Of a stretch of 64,000 nt of DNA, positions 13,436 to 24,562 are shown in pieces. The DNA comes from Mesodorylaimus sp. YZB2_4. Taxonomy: Eukaryota; Nematoda; Enoplea; Dorylaimida; Dorylaimidae. Under the pieces are notes generated by a model. It ran no database searches and had not been told where the DNA came from. It saw only the letters and a program-made list of their open reading frames with translations. The first letter of the stretch is position 1, and each line of letters begins with the position of its first letter. The stretch spans positions 124,001 to 188,000 of the forward strand of contig JASANH010001195.1 of NCBI GenBank assembly GCA_030248295.1, written 5' to 3'. A program made the position numbers and the translations under genes.

Positions 13436-14764
13436 ACGATCTGACGATCTGGCGGCGGCACTTTGTAAGAAGCTGAGCCTGTAATCCAGAAGCCAAAGGA
13501 CATTTGCTGTATCATTTGTGATTCTGTGCACAGTATGTGTAGCTGGCAAAACTGGACTTACGATTAGAAGGCCTGACTTGGGCACGAAAATGTTTACCAT
13601 GCTGGTTCTGTTTGAGGCTATGGAGGCAACGGGTGCTCTTTGATGCGATACAGGCTACGTCACTATGCGGAAAGCTGTCGTCTGTCCTCTAGTCGTTTCT
13701 CTGGCTGGGGTCACTTGTCGTTTCTGTTATCAAACAGCAGAAGTCGCGACTTATTTGTCCCAAAACAGTGTAAAGGAACTCTGTTTCTCGCCCTGAGTGG
13801 CTGGTCGCTGGGTTTGCTCACCGTCTATCCCGCATAATTAGATAGTGTTTTTTAGGGAATGAGGCGAAAGAAAATCACAACGATGTGCAAAGCAAAGAAT
13901 AGTAAGCACCTTCAACTAGATTTTTCAAAATGTGCCTATAATTCTGCATGTCTTGCTGGCACCTTCTCCAAGGACAGAACGACCACGAGATAAAATCTTA
14001 AAGAAACATTAGTCTTGAGATTTAAGGTCGAGTGAGGGTTTTTCTGAATCCACCAACCTTGGTCGAAAAATCGAGGCGAGCAGTGACTCAAATCTGCTCT
14101 CCATAAACAGCCTGTGCCAAAATTCTGCAAGGTATACTCTGGCTGACCTGACTTCAAATTACTTCGAAGCGGCAATATTTAGGAAACAGTCCGCACGTAC
14201 GAGCCAAAGAGCGAAAGTGAGGTTTATGCAAAGCACTTGACTGTGACATTTTCTACAGTACGACTAGTCTATCTCGTCTCATATACTCCTGGCAAATTGC
14301 CGAAATAGATGAGGCGAGATAGACAAGCATGCAGACTCTGGAAACTCGCAAATAGCCTGCAAAAGCTCGTCAAAGGCGGCAAACAAACTGGCACAAAAAC
14401 GTGCTGTGGTGTAAGTGGCTTTCTATTAGCTGGCTAATCCGAGAGGCATCATCAGCAATTGGAGTCCGAGAAGTTTTGGAGAGCAAGAAAACGTGATGCC
14501 CGTGGCCGGTAGGCTGGGATCTTGGGATCTAAATCTTGTGGAGTCATCACCAAGTGAATTTCTGCTCTCACATTCAAAATCAGTTCATTTTTTGACAAAC
14601 AGCGCACAAGAAGCTTATTTTATTTCATGAGTACTAGGTACCCGCAGGCACTATTCCCACTTTACAGCACCCACATGCAATGAAATTAAGGGCAGCCACA
14701 TCTCGAAGATCAGCCTTGTCTTTGGGGCATTAAATGCACAATATTGCTCGTCTTGGCTCGTCTT
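13436..14764. other. Region between the two convergent CAP genes
   Basis: About 1.3 kb with no recognised exon. It contains an imperfect hairpin at 14267-14324, listed separately. Part of it should be the 3' UTRs of the two flanking CAP genes, but no strong AATAAA was assigned. Confidence 0.5.
14267..14324. repeat. Hairpin, 16-bp stem
   Basis: GTCTATCTCGTCTCAT at 14267-14282 is matched by ATGAGGCGAGATAGAC at 14309-14324 (15 of 16 pairs), leaving a 26-nt loop. The stem is shorter than a usual pre-miRNA. It may be chance or a repeat remnant. Confidence 0.5.
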
Positions 14765-15767
14765 CTAGCCAGATTGCCAATGGGGAGTGTACTGGCAGAC
14801 GAGTATGTACCGCATACGGGACGCGTTAGTGATGCTGGAACAGACTGAATACCCGCATCCAATTCTGGTTGTACTCGGTGCCACCAACTGAAAAATGACA
14901 ACCATAAAGGCTGAACGGGCCGCACCTTGCGTAAATGACTTTGGGCTGTTCTGCTCCCTTCGCTCATTCAGCGCATTAGGAAAGTTCAAGAATCGAATTT
15001 TGCTCCCTCATTCATGAGAAACAGGGCAACGCCTAATTTGTTTTTCCCGCGCATCCATCAGCGTCAGACGCACGTTTTTTAGGAGTCACGATTGTAGTGT
15101 TATGGCGGGGAGCTAGGGTAAATCAAAATAAGAAGGATAGAGGATTGAAAAATGAGAAGGAAAGTAAGAATAGTTTACCTGGTGGTAGTGGCCGCAACAG
15201 GCCCAATTGTTGCAAGTGCAATACGGATTAAACGCCTCGTTATACCAGAATTGGGTGGCTGCCGCACCAACCGCGCCTCGATAGAATGGAGCAGCCCAAA
15301 TGTTCTCGCCGTTCATACCACGAGTCGTACTATGAGCAAGGATGCATTTGTCCGACCAGGCTTGAGCATTCGATGCCAAAGTAGAGTCCCAAACCACCGC
15401 TGGGGCGCCAACCTGGAACGAGGAGGGTGTGATCGTGGTGTGCGGCTGGAAACAGACAGTGTAAACTGCTGGTGCATGCGTGTCTACAATTAGAGGCAAC
15501 GTAAAGCGGACATGCAATGAGAAGGTCGCATGGTGTTCTATGTTGTAAAGTGCTCTGCGGTACTGATCAGGCAGAAGTGTCATCCCTTACCAAGGCCCGA
15601 TATCGATTATGTTCATCCACAATATTCGTGATATCGTCTTCGCCCAATCCACTCGACTGCCTCTTGAATCGATGTTGGAATATATGCTCCATAAAATCTG
15701 TCTTCTGTCCAGACGCATCGTTCGCACCAATCAAAGATACAAAGACCAAAATCCAAACAAATTTCAT
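14765..15767 (-). CDS. CAP-domain secreted protein 2, with propeptide
   Basis: Three minus-strand exons, 15767-15591, 15412-15179 and 14887-14765, joined in phase 0, give 177 aa. The exon boundaries and phases match the convergent neighbour CAP 1, so the two are tandem-origin paralogues now inverted. The signal peptide is MKFVWILVFVSLIGA. A spacer ends in RFKR, a furin-type site, before QSSGLGEDDITNIVDEHNRYR. Cavity residues H86, E95, E118 and H134 are kept. CAP motif 1 is diverged (GHYHQLVAPSTTRIGCG, no Trp), and the protein stops at PHWQSG without the Cys-rich tail of CAP 1. The next frame continues with IGNLARRR, which looks CAP-like, so a late frameshift is possible. Confidence 0.85.
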
Positions 15768-15836
15768 GTTTTTTAATGGACTTCTGAGCGGGTAAGTGGG
15801 GGAAACTTGAGCACAGTACAGACTAAGGGACGGTAC

Positions 15837-15844
15837 CTTTTATA
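15837..15844 (-). promoter_or_regulatory. TATA box of CAP gene 2
   Basis: TATAAAAG on the minus strand lies 70 nt upstream of the ATG at 15767, consistent with a start of transcription about 40 nt before the ATG. No equally good TATA box was found before CAP 1. Confidence 0.55.
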
Positions 15845-16223
15845 GAGCCAGTGTACCGTACCCAGATCGTGGCGCACCCAGACCAGCCCGGGTGTGCTGT
15901 AGGTGGGAATGGGGTCATGCGAGGCGGCGTTGAATGACGTATAGCCCCTAACCAGAAACAGCCTGTGGTTTTTAGGTCGTACTCTTTGGCCCTGCTCTAC
16001 GGTAGAACCAATAAAACGCTTTCATTGAACAAAGAATCCAAAAAACCAGGAGTCAATTCCAGTTGATCGAGTCAGTTTGTCATTTTGCCTTTGTAAATTT
16101 GAGAAGACATTTCCGTCTTCTCGTTTTAACTGGAGAGCACGAGACCGGCGCACCTTTGCTCTAATGCCTGTCCCCCTAGGCGCTGCTGAAGTGGGTGGGG
16201 CGGGGGCGCTACTGTAAAGTACA

Positions 16224-16240
16224 GGGGGGGGGGGGGGGGG
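16224..16240. repeat. Poly-G run (17)
   Basis: Seventeen consecutive G. Similar runs occur at 18772-18787 (G16) and 19116-19130 (C15), all within 3 kb. Confidence 0.9.
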
Positions 16241-16668
16241 CGAGATGCGCGCGTCCTTTGGCCCCATGGTCCAATGAAAAGCTATGCTCATCGATCAATT
16301 TTGAGATGATTTTCATAATCGCACCCAACAAGTCACACTTGACTGGGTACAGTATAAATCAGATATAACTGGTCCTTAGCGCACCCATTTCACTAAAATA
16401 CTGTACAGTAGCCCAATAGGGCGCATAAATCGAAAGACGGCTAATCGCCTTTTACACTTCAAAATACAAACTCCACAGGCAGTCAACCATGAGCTTTACA
16501 CTGTACAAAGCTGAGGAAAAGACAGGCAGCTGCAGCCAATGGCTAGTTTAAAGTGACTATTGCGTACTGTACACGCAAAATTGTTTCCCAACTCATTTGA
16601 CTACTGCCTTGCTCAGGTTAACTGGAGGATTCAAGTAAATGAGGATAAACAGAAAATAATCCATACTT

Positions 16669-18622
16669 TCAACCATTTCGCAAACATTTCTCACCCCTTT
16701 CTTGACGAACCCGAAATATCACTTCGAAAAAATAAGGACTTAAGATAGTGATTGGCAATAAGACTATCAAAATTACAGCCACCAAACGTATAGCAAATCT
16801 GCGTTTTCGGTGCAGAAGATAATCAAAAAAGGCAGCTAAAATTGGATAAATAACACAGTTTGAAATTATGAACAGTCCAGTGCTGACCAATAATTCGTCC
16901 AAAATCGATGGAAGACATTGGAAACACCAATGACCCAGGAGCGAACCAAGAGAAATCGACGCCGCGTTCAACGTCGAGCGAGTGAATACCTGAAAAGTAG
17001 AATCAGAGAAGCCTTGTTCCTTTTGGGCAAAATATTTTTGGTTGATGATCTAGTTAATCATCACTAAAAAAAGGTGTTGATAATCCAAGTATAAATTACA
17101 TCTACTGCAATCAGATCAAATCGATTTGATTATCGAATTTGATTCGAATCGATTATCGATTTGATCAAATCGATTTGATTATCGAATTTGATCAGATCCG
17201 ATCGATTTGATCAGATCGATCAGATTTACACTCATCGCTCCTCTATCGAACCGTGGTAGCTCTTACCTGCAGCAAGACCCGGATCGAGCTCGAAGTCCGT
17301 CCTTGGGATTCCAATTCAATCATTCCTGACACGATCCAAGCGGCGTTTATGAATTCCACAAAATACACCATAACAATCACAGTCGCGTACACCAAATGCT
17401 CGTGAATTAAAGAGGCGATACTTAGCGCAATTATGTGAGGAATAAAAGCGAAAAAGCGAACGATCAAATTGAATTCAAATAAAGGAGTGATCAGATGCAA
17501 AAGGACGAGTTGAAAAAAATGCGCTTCTTCCAATTGCTGACTTCGATGACGTCCAGTCAGCAAATAATTGGCCAGATGCTCGCAACTGTTGAAACTGCCA
17601 CTCCAGTTAGCTTCGTGCAAAATCGGATACAGGCGTGCTGCCAAAGTGAAAAACGCCGAATCATTTCTTCGATTCCTTTCTAATAACTGAATAAACTTCT
17701 CGTAACTATCGATTCGTTGATTTATCGATTGATTTGATGATATGGTGGCCATATCGATGACGGAATGTTTTTCCATCGATTTGTCGGCATTTGTTCGATT
17801 AGCAATCGCCTGGTGATCAGATGAAAAATCAACGGCTTCGTGACTGTCGATTGTTTCATCGCTGATTATGTGATCAATCAGTGAATGATCCATCGATTTT
17901 TCCCCACTAGCTTGCTTTTGAAGTAATTTCTCACCGAATTCTTCATTCCGGATTGATCGATCGTCCATCGGTTCACTACTCGATCTAAAATCGATGTCGG
18001 ATTTTTCGAATTTACCGAATAACTCTTCGATTCGGTTTCGATCCCATAAAAATCGTTTCGCTTGATTTAAGGTGGCGATTGTGTTCGGAGAGATAATATA
18101 TGAATCACAAAATCCTTGATCAACATTTCGAATCAATAAGAGCGGTTTTTTCGGGGAAATTTCTTCACTCAATAAAAGAATTTGTATTTTGACTCTTCCC
18201 CAAATATGGCTACACAATCGAGAAGAATGTCTTATCCATTTCTTCGTAGCTGAGCAGCACGCCCTCCAACCTCGCCAACGTCCACCCGCCGTGTATTCGA
18301 CTGTGGTCAATAAATAATCGCCGTTTTGATTTTGAACGTATCCAGTTACCAAAAGGTGATGAGTATACAAATTGAATGGACCGAATTTGGCCAGTTGGAA
18401 CGGCACGGCCAATGGGTCGTCAGAGGATCTGACTAAATTTTGAAAATCGGTGATACTTCTGATTAAAACAGTATTTTTTGGCAATTTTATTGACGTCAGA
18501 GAAGTGGCTAGGCCAGCAATCAATAAAAGAAATAAGGCCATGACGACGGAAGAAGTGCTGATCGCAATTACTAATTGGCATTGTTCCGACAAGGGAAAAT
18601 TCGAGAAATTTGATTGATTCAT
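16669..18622 (-). CDS. Unrecognised multi-pass membrane protein, 558 aa
   Basis: Two exons, 18622-17267 and 16989-16669, join in phase 0 (CTGCAG|GTAAGA, then TTTTCAG|GTATTC). I do not recognise the family. A first helix is at residues 18-42 (VIAISTSSVVMALFLLLIAG). It is followed by a folded, Trp/Cys-containing region with TVEYTAGGRWRGWRACC, then a roughly 130-residue hydrophilic stretch rich in Ser, Asp, His and Ile. The C-terminal third has about four to five helices, for example HLVYATVIVMVYFVEFINAA and LVAVILIVLLPITIL. The hydrophilic part is encoded by DNA crowded with ATCGAT/GATC words, as is the intron. ATG at 18622 is the first in frame. It is probably a real gene because the frame stays open over 1.35 kb and across the splice. 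Confidence 0.7.
17107..17228. repeat. GATC/ATCGAT palindrome cluster in intron
   Basis: Nearly the whole 120-bp stretch is made of TCAAATCGATTTGAT, TTATCGA and TGATCAGATC words arranged as nested direct and inverted repeats. It lies inside the single intron of the 558-aa membrane protein gene, just upstream of the acceptor exon on that strand's reading. Confidence 0.8.
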
Positions 18623-18771
18623 TTCGAAAAGTTGCGGCGTGCGAAAGGACTTTTTGACACCGAGGGGTACGACCCTCTACGTAGCCTTCCGCACACTGGA
18701 CTGAAGCCTGCTTGCGCGCGCGCTTGGCCAGCCAGAGATGGAATCAGCAGGAAACGTTGGCAGCACGTGCA

Positions 18772-18787
18772 GGGGGGGGGGGGGGGG
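18772..18787. repeat. Poly-G run (16)
   Basis: Sixteen consecutive G, 150 bp upstream of the start of the 558-aa membrane protein gene. Confidence 0.9.
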
Positions 18788-19032
18788 TCTAGCGTGTTTC
18801 GACCAGCCAGAGGTCGACAAGCAATATCTTGATTCTAACAAAACCGTCAGCTTTTTCCCTAAAAAGATCTCGAGCCGCTAAAAGTCGGCCAACGGCGAAC
18901 AGGCTCGGCGACTACAGTCGAGCTCGGATATATGCAAACGAGTGCTCATCCCTCGACATTTTAGGCGAAACTTGGCTTAATTGCAGCGCTTAAGCGCTTA
19001 TTTGCAATTTTTCTTCGTATTCCAGAAGTATT

Positions 19033-19541
19033 CCGTATTTCCTCGAAATCCTCCCCCTCTGGTTATTCTCCCCCGTCTAGACCCCGATTGAACTTTATTC
19101 TCCCCCTCTGGAAATCCCCCCCCCCCCCCCGGGACGAATTTAAATTACCGCACAGTATCATCAGGTGTGGAAAAAATGAAGGACATGAGTGTAAGCGTGA
19201 AAGAAAATGTTTTCCTCGAAGAGTCAGATGATGAGGATGAGGTTGCAGACGAAGATATCGTGCATATTGATTGAATTTGGTTATGGGCAGCATGAATATG
19301 GGAAGAGAATTATTCAAATAAAATAAGTTAGCAGTACTTGTTGGCAAGCTTTAGGCTGTCTATCTTTCTATAAGTGATATCTATGTCAAGAATAGTTTCT
19401 TTCTGGAATCTGGGAAATGCCTGAGTTTTATTCTCCCCCCCCCTTTCAGAAATCCCCTGCTCTTGTTATTATCCCCGTCTGGGACCCATCTGAAAGATTT
19501 TTTTCTCTAGGGGGGAGGGGGAGAACTTCGAGGAAATACGG
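19033..19541. mobile_element. MITE-like element with CCGTATTTCCTCGAA termini
   Basis: CCGTATTTCCTCGAA at the left end is mirrored by TTCGAGGAAATACGG at the right end. Inside each terminus is a polypyrimidine/polypurine block (CTCCCCCTC and GAGGGGGAG), so the inverted repeats extend to about 27 bp with mismatches. There is no coding capacity in 509 bp. No target-site duplication was found, so the superfamily is not assigned. An internal C15 run is at 19116-19130. Confidence 0.7.
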
Positions 19542-19582
19542 TGGGTAAACTTCGTCCGTTCCCTGCTGACTTTATCTCTGCT

Positions 19583-21135
19583 CCATCATCGACCGATCCG
19601 ATGCAGGTCTGGATCGGGGTGATCCTGATTCGATCCGGCCGATCCGCTTCAAAAAATAGAAGATACATGGGGATGACGTGCTTGACACTGCGTCCTCACT
19701 AACCTGCCCTCCTGCGAGCCCGTTTCCTCGCTGTCACTTTCTGTCAGACAACTCCAAAGTAGACCCCGGATCGGGTCAGGTACTTTCGGGTCAGGTCAGC
19801 AAAATTTCGGGTCGGGTCACTTTTTTGAAAGACCGGGTCAAACGGGTCAAAAATACAGAAATTTTGCAATTTACTACTATTAGCAACTACAGAAACCTTT
19901 TCATAGTTGTTCGACTCCAGGATTTGCAGTATATGCTTCATGCATGCGTGCACAAAATCTTTCATTCTACGTTCTCATTCTGCGTAACTTCCGAGAATGT
20001 CACAAAAATTGTAAGCTGTGAAAAATGACCAATTTTTCTGAGTAATTTCTGCGAAGGGAAGGGTCCATATGTGGAAGTTCTCATTCAACTCTGATGAATG
20101 AGTGGGACTAGCCATACTCTAACATAAGAAGGAATTGATAACTTTTAGCAGTTCGTAGGGTATCTGAAATCACATTTGATTCCTGAATATGACATAACTT
20201 CCTGGGTATACCTGGCTGGAAGAGCAGTACAGTCTGTACCCAAACACCAAATATGTACTCATAATAGCCCCCTTGACCACCATTCATGTCACCATTGCAG
20301 AACACTTTGCTGTGTTCAAAAGTGATGGGTACCCTCACATCTTTATTAGTGGTGAAGGTTCTGACAGGAGCTAGTGTCCAGCACAATATGACTTTGTGAG
20401 CATTATCTTTTGTGAAGACTAGATGCAACTCTAGCCTGGGCTTCATATATATTTGGGTATTTCTTTGTTTAACCAAGGATAAGCTGTCTCAGACTCCGAA
20501 TGTTTGTCAGAGTTGTCTCTATTATTCACGCCTATTATTCGGATTGGTCAAATCTTGTCTCCAGTGGACAGACCATAGTCGCTTTTAGATCTGAGGTTTT
20601 CAAAAAATGATTTGACCACAATTGTGGGAAATATGAAGAAACGTTATTGCATTTACTAAGGAAGGATAACTAGGGAATAACAACAGATGAAGATTCGCGT
20701 GCGCGAGATGTATATTTCCTCACAGTCACCTTTACGCGAACGCCACCACCTTCTGAGCATTTGTGAATGGTTTTATCGCGAGGAACTTCAACTACTTATA
20801 CCGAACTCGGGTCAACCCGACCCGAAATTTCGGGTCAGGTTGACCCGACTTAACGGGTTTAACCCGACCTGATCCGGTGTCTACTCCAAAGGACATATGT
20901 AGGAGGAATAAGCAGCACCTAAAGCGGGATTAAAAATCCTGATTTGAGAGAAAAAACGGGATTTTCACGTTATAGTTTGTCACATTTGATCATTCCCAGC
21001 AGGTGAAGCGCGAAAACTAGTAGTTGCCGATCCGGCCGATCCAGCAATTGGATTGGATCGGCCAGATCGGCACCCTTCGCCACCCTGCACCCTGAACTGA
21101 TCCACCCTTCGGATCGGCGGATCGGTCGATGCTGG
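19583..21135. mobile_element. hAT-B-like element carrying a nested element
   Basis: Ends: CCATCATCGACCGATCCG at the left and CGGATCGGTCGATGCTGG at the right. Flanks TCTCTGCT (19575-19582) and TCTCTGCC (21136-21143) match at 7 of 8 positions, an 8-bp target-site duplication typical of hAT superfamily transposons. A second element at 19760-20883 with its own duplication sits inside. Removing it and one duplication copy leaves an element of about 421 bp. No transposase is present, so it is non-autonomous. Confidence 0.75.
19760..20883 (+). mobile_element. hAT-A-like non-autonomous element, copy 1
   Basis: It starts TAGACCCCGGATC and ends GATCCGGTGTCTA, a 13-bp inverted repeat with one mismatch. 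It is flanked by a perfect 8-bp duplication CTCCAAAG (19752-19759 and 20884-20891). Both subterminal regions are arrays of GGGTC/GACCC words. The 1.1-kb interior has no transposase. A second copy in the opposite orientation is at 37337-38474. Features fit the hAT superfamily. Confidence 0.85.
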
Positions 21136-22190
21136 TCTCTGCCTGGCCAAAACACGCAAGCAGGCTTTAATCCTCGTGCGAAATGCCTTCTTAGAGAATC
21201 GGCATTAGGAATTTGCTTTTGAAAAACCCTCATGCTTCCTTTTGCAAACTAAAAGATATAATTGTTATTCATCATTTTAAAATCAGGATTAATGACTGCG
21301 TATTTTAGCGGCGATAAGAGTGGTGAGGAAACAGGTATTGGTGTATCGATTAGTCAGCATGAAACTATGAGGATAAATATGTTATTCTTCCACTAATTTG
21401 AGAAATATTTGTGAAAGCTTTTTAACATTGCAAATCAGTTTAATTTCGCGGTGCCCAAATGTTGCACTACTGGGCTTTTGACCTATTTTGCGGTGTAAAT
21501 TTTGGCGGTTTGTGGCTCGCCGTTGGTCACCAGTGCTATTTATCTGAATCTCCCGCTGATGCTCGGGGTGTTTGAAGCGCGTGGAACACTTTACCACCAT
21601 ATCTTGCCCATATATGCCTCAGTCGGATATTCCGAGTCCACTATTAGCTGCTGTGCTTAGTTGTCGTAGTGGTTTCTTAACCTTAATTAAATCGCCTGCT
21701 GAATCCAATGTGGCGGTTTCTACATAGTCAGGCGAAAGCGGAAAGATTCTGGAAAAGATCTTCCTGGTCCAGACCTTTTTGACAATCCAACTGAAATCGC
21801 CAGTGTCAAAATGTCAGTTCTGTTAGCTTAGATGCGAAAGAATGTGAGAATGGTACTGTTAATATGATATGGCAAAAAGAATCGATATGGATATGATTTC
21901 GATATCCATATGTCAATAAAATATGGATATGGATACCGATAGCCATGTATCTTCGAAAAAATATCTGTGAGACGATACAACCCCAGCCTGGTAATTAAGA
22001 GCAGGCGCCTTCCACAAATCTATGGTTATTAGCCATCTCAAACTCAAGACCGATCGTGTGTTACTGTTCGCGGGGCACTGCAAGATACAAAATGTGAATA
22101 TCTTATTGCTAGCCGAGTGCCTTCACAGCCTGATGTTGGCACCACCCTGGCAATCAAAAGCGGCTGAATTAAGCTGCAGTTAAACTGGAA

Positions 22191-22314
22191 GTATAGTTCG
22201 ATGCGATGCGTTAAATAAGCTTGCGATGCGACGTTTTAGGCACCTCTTTACATTGTCAGTTGACCCAAAAGTGTCGCATCGCACGCTTATTTGACGCATC
22301 GCATCGAACTATAC
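22191..22314. mobile_element. Palindromic MITE, 124 bp
   Basis: The terminal arms GTATAGTTCGATGCGATGCG and CGCATCGCATCGAACTATAC are perfect inverted repeats. The pairing continues inward with minor gaps to about 42 bp per arm, leaving a central spacer of about 40 bp. There is no coding capacity. Such near-complete foldback structure is typical of MITEs. Confidence 0.8.
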
Positions 22315-23080
22315 TTTGGGCTTTAAGGATCCATGTTGTGCGAATATACAAACAGCATCCAGATGACCTAATAAGTTTGCGATTAATTCAAAATAAAGGT
22401 GTAGGACAAGCCAAATAGCCAAATGTTACATGAAAGACATTGCCTGGCTGAAGCGACGCGTTTGAAACAAAATTTAAAAATATTTTTTGAAAATATTTGA
22501 AGAACTGTAGAACTAGGAGTTGTAGAATCCGACTTGGATTCGTGACAAGAAAGAGAAAACACTTACGAAGTTTTTAAACATTACAAAGGAGTGCGCTTTT
22601 GTATTTTTAGCTAAAAATATGGCCTGACCTCTGCCCAGAAGGTGACCAGAGGAAAGATACATAGCTTGTGTGAGGAGGGCAACAACAACTACAGCATATG
22701 AAACAAGCTAGCTTGTGTGCAGGAGACAGTTTCACAATTAGATGAGACGGGTGAAATTCGTAGGGCATCCTTACAAGTAAAGTCGCATTTTCCTACCCGC
22801 AGATGAAAGCGACAAGGCATTCCTAAACTGGGAAAATGCTGTGCATAGCATTGAAAGTGACTTGGATTATGCAGGGTTGAGGCTGCTGTTGGTACATGAT
22901 ATCTCCCTGATTCTCCCTATTAACACAAAGCAATACTGGCGAATTTTATTGTAGAGAGCAAAGAAAAATTGTTTGCCACTTTTTGGAGTCCGTAGTGTTT
23001 GCAACCCAAGTCGACTGTATTTAGCAGTGCAGGTTTTATTGAATAAGCAGCAATTAGATTCAGCAGGAAAAAACTTGTAC

Positions 23081-23340
23081 ATTTTGCATGAAGAAAGAAA
23101 ATGTCCACGGATGCCCACGTCATTAATCCACTTCGATTGGAGAAAGAGCTCGATTTGCACACTTAAAACTTACGTCAGACGAATCGTATAATTGTCGTAG
23201 ATATCAGCACACTCTTTTGGATTCTTGCAGTGGTACGATTTCTCTACGTTGTAAGTGTGCAAATCGAGCTCTTTCTCCAATCGAAGTGGTGGATTAATGA
23301 CGTGGCCATCCGTGGACATTTTCTTCCTGCATGCAAAATG
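23081..23340. pseudogene. Inverted duplicate of METTL27-like 5' end
   Basis: Two near-identical arms of about 90-95 bp face each other (23081-23170 and 23246-23340). Each carries the start of a METTL27-like coding sequence: ATG at 23101 on the plus strand (MSTDAHVINPLRLEKELDL) and ATG at 23319 on the minus strand (MSTDGHVINPPLRLEKELDL). The minus-strand copy runs on through a diverged KNPKECADIYDNY segment, then stops at about 23170. Neither contains the SAM-binding motif. They resemble genes A and B but are distinct from both, so a third paralogue once existed. A transcript through the site would fold into a long hairpin. Confidence 0.8.
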
Positions 23341-24471
23341 TGCTGTAAATAAACTACTGTAGTGCCCACTGCTTTAGAATACACTCTTGTGTTCCCTTTT
23401 GTCTAATCAGATGGATTCTAGTTTAGAGTACTTGCTCATGAATTTTCAAATGGTATTTCCGAGATCTGAAGATTTATACTGACGATGCACCCTGGTCAAA
23501 TCCGGAAAGCCGCCTACCGTGTTTTATATCATCAGATAAAAACTAGATTCCTCGAGCCTCTACTGTACAGCTTGAAAGGCGTGGGAACTCTCAGTAGCTA
23601 AAGGGCTTGAGGAAACTGAGAGCCTGAGTGAAAGGGGGACCTTTAAGACATGCCTACATACTGCAGCTGTAACTATTAGCTTATGGTGGCGACTAATTCT
23701 GTGCACGCGGCTGCATCCGACTGATCGTCACCAAAAAAGATTGCTTGGCTTATGTTTCATCGCGTTTTCTAGACCATGACCTTTTTTCATGCAGAAACCA
23801 ATATGCATATTAATTGGTGCGATGGAGCGCGATGGATTTCGAAGTCACATTGCAGCCAGAAAACCAGGGCAATCAGTGAGATGCCCTCTGCGGCTCATCC
23901 TTGGTCGAAACTAAGCTACCATTGTTGCTCCCTGCTCTTGTGGTCCGGAGAGTAGATTTACGCGCGTGTGGAAGTGGCTGCCGTCGCGGTAATTTGGTTG
24001 TTTTAAAAAAGGAGCCTTGTCTTCGCGTCTGTCTGCTTCGTTCTCGCAACAACAGTAACGTTGCTTTGGTCGCAAGAAGCGGATAGTCTCTTTTTCCAAC
24101 TAGGAAAGCAGCGAGTGTAAAATGGTGGTAGCTACCGTAAAAATTGGGTGCGACAACGGGTGCTTGATTGAAGAAGGATCGATCATGAAAGCTATGTTTG
24201 CCGATTATCCACCAGGGGACCCGATGCCCTGGTGCTTATTGTTACTGTGTCAAGTGCAGCATTCCACGTAGGGTCAGTAGAATCGCAAGCTGGCAGAGAT
24301 TTAAACTGCCATAAGCGGCCGTGTATCAATACTGTATCCCTCATTCAGGAAAAATTTTTCGAGTCGATTTTGCAAACTTTTGCAGTTTGTATACCACAGC
24401 ACTTTAGTTTTGCTAAAGGTCGTCCTACAGTATGAGCAAGTACGGTACAGCCTGTCGGGCCAAGGACGCGC

Positions 24472-24562
24472 GTCTGTTATGACAGACTCGAAACTTTAGA
24501 CCAGCTAACGCATACAATGGCTAAGGGCCAAGGATGGCTGGTCTACTCGGCAACATGGAGAG
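24472..24562 (+). repeat. Dispersed repeat D, copy 1
   Basis: The segment with TGTTATGACAGACTCGAAAC followed by GGCTGGTCTACTCGGC recurs in the same orientation at 39268-39362. The family is unclassified; ends were not determined. Confidence 0.6.
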
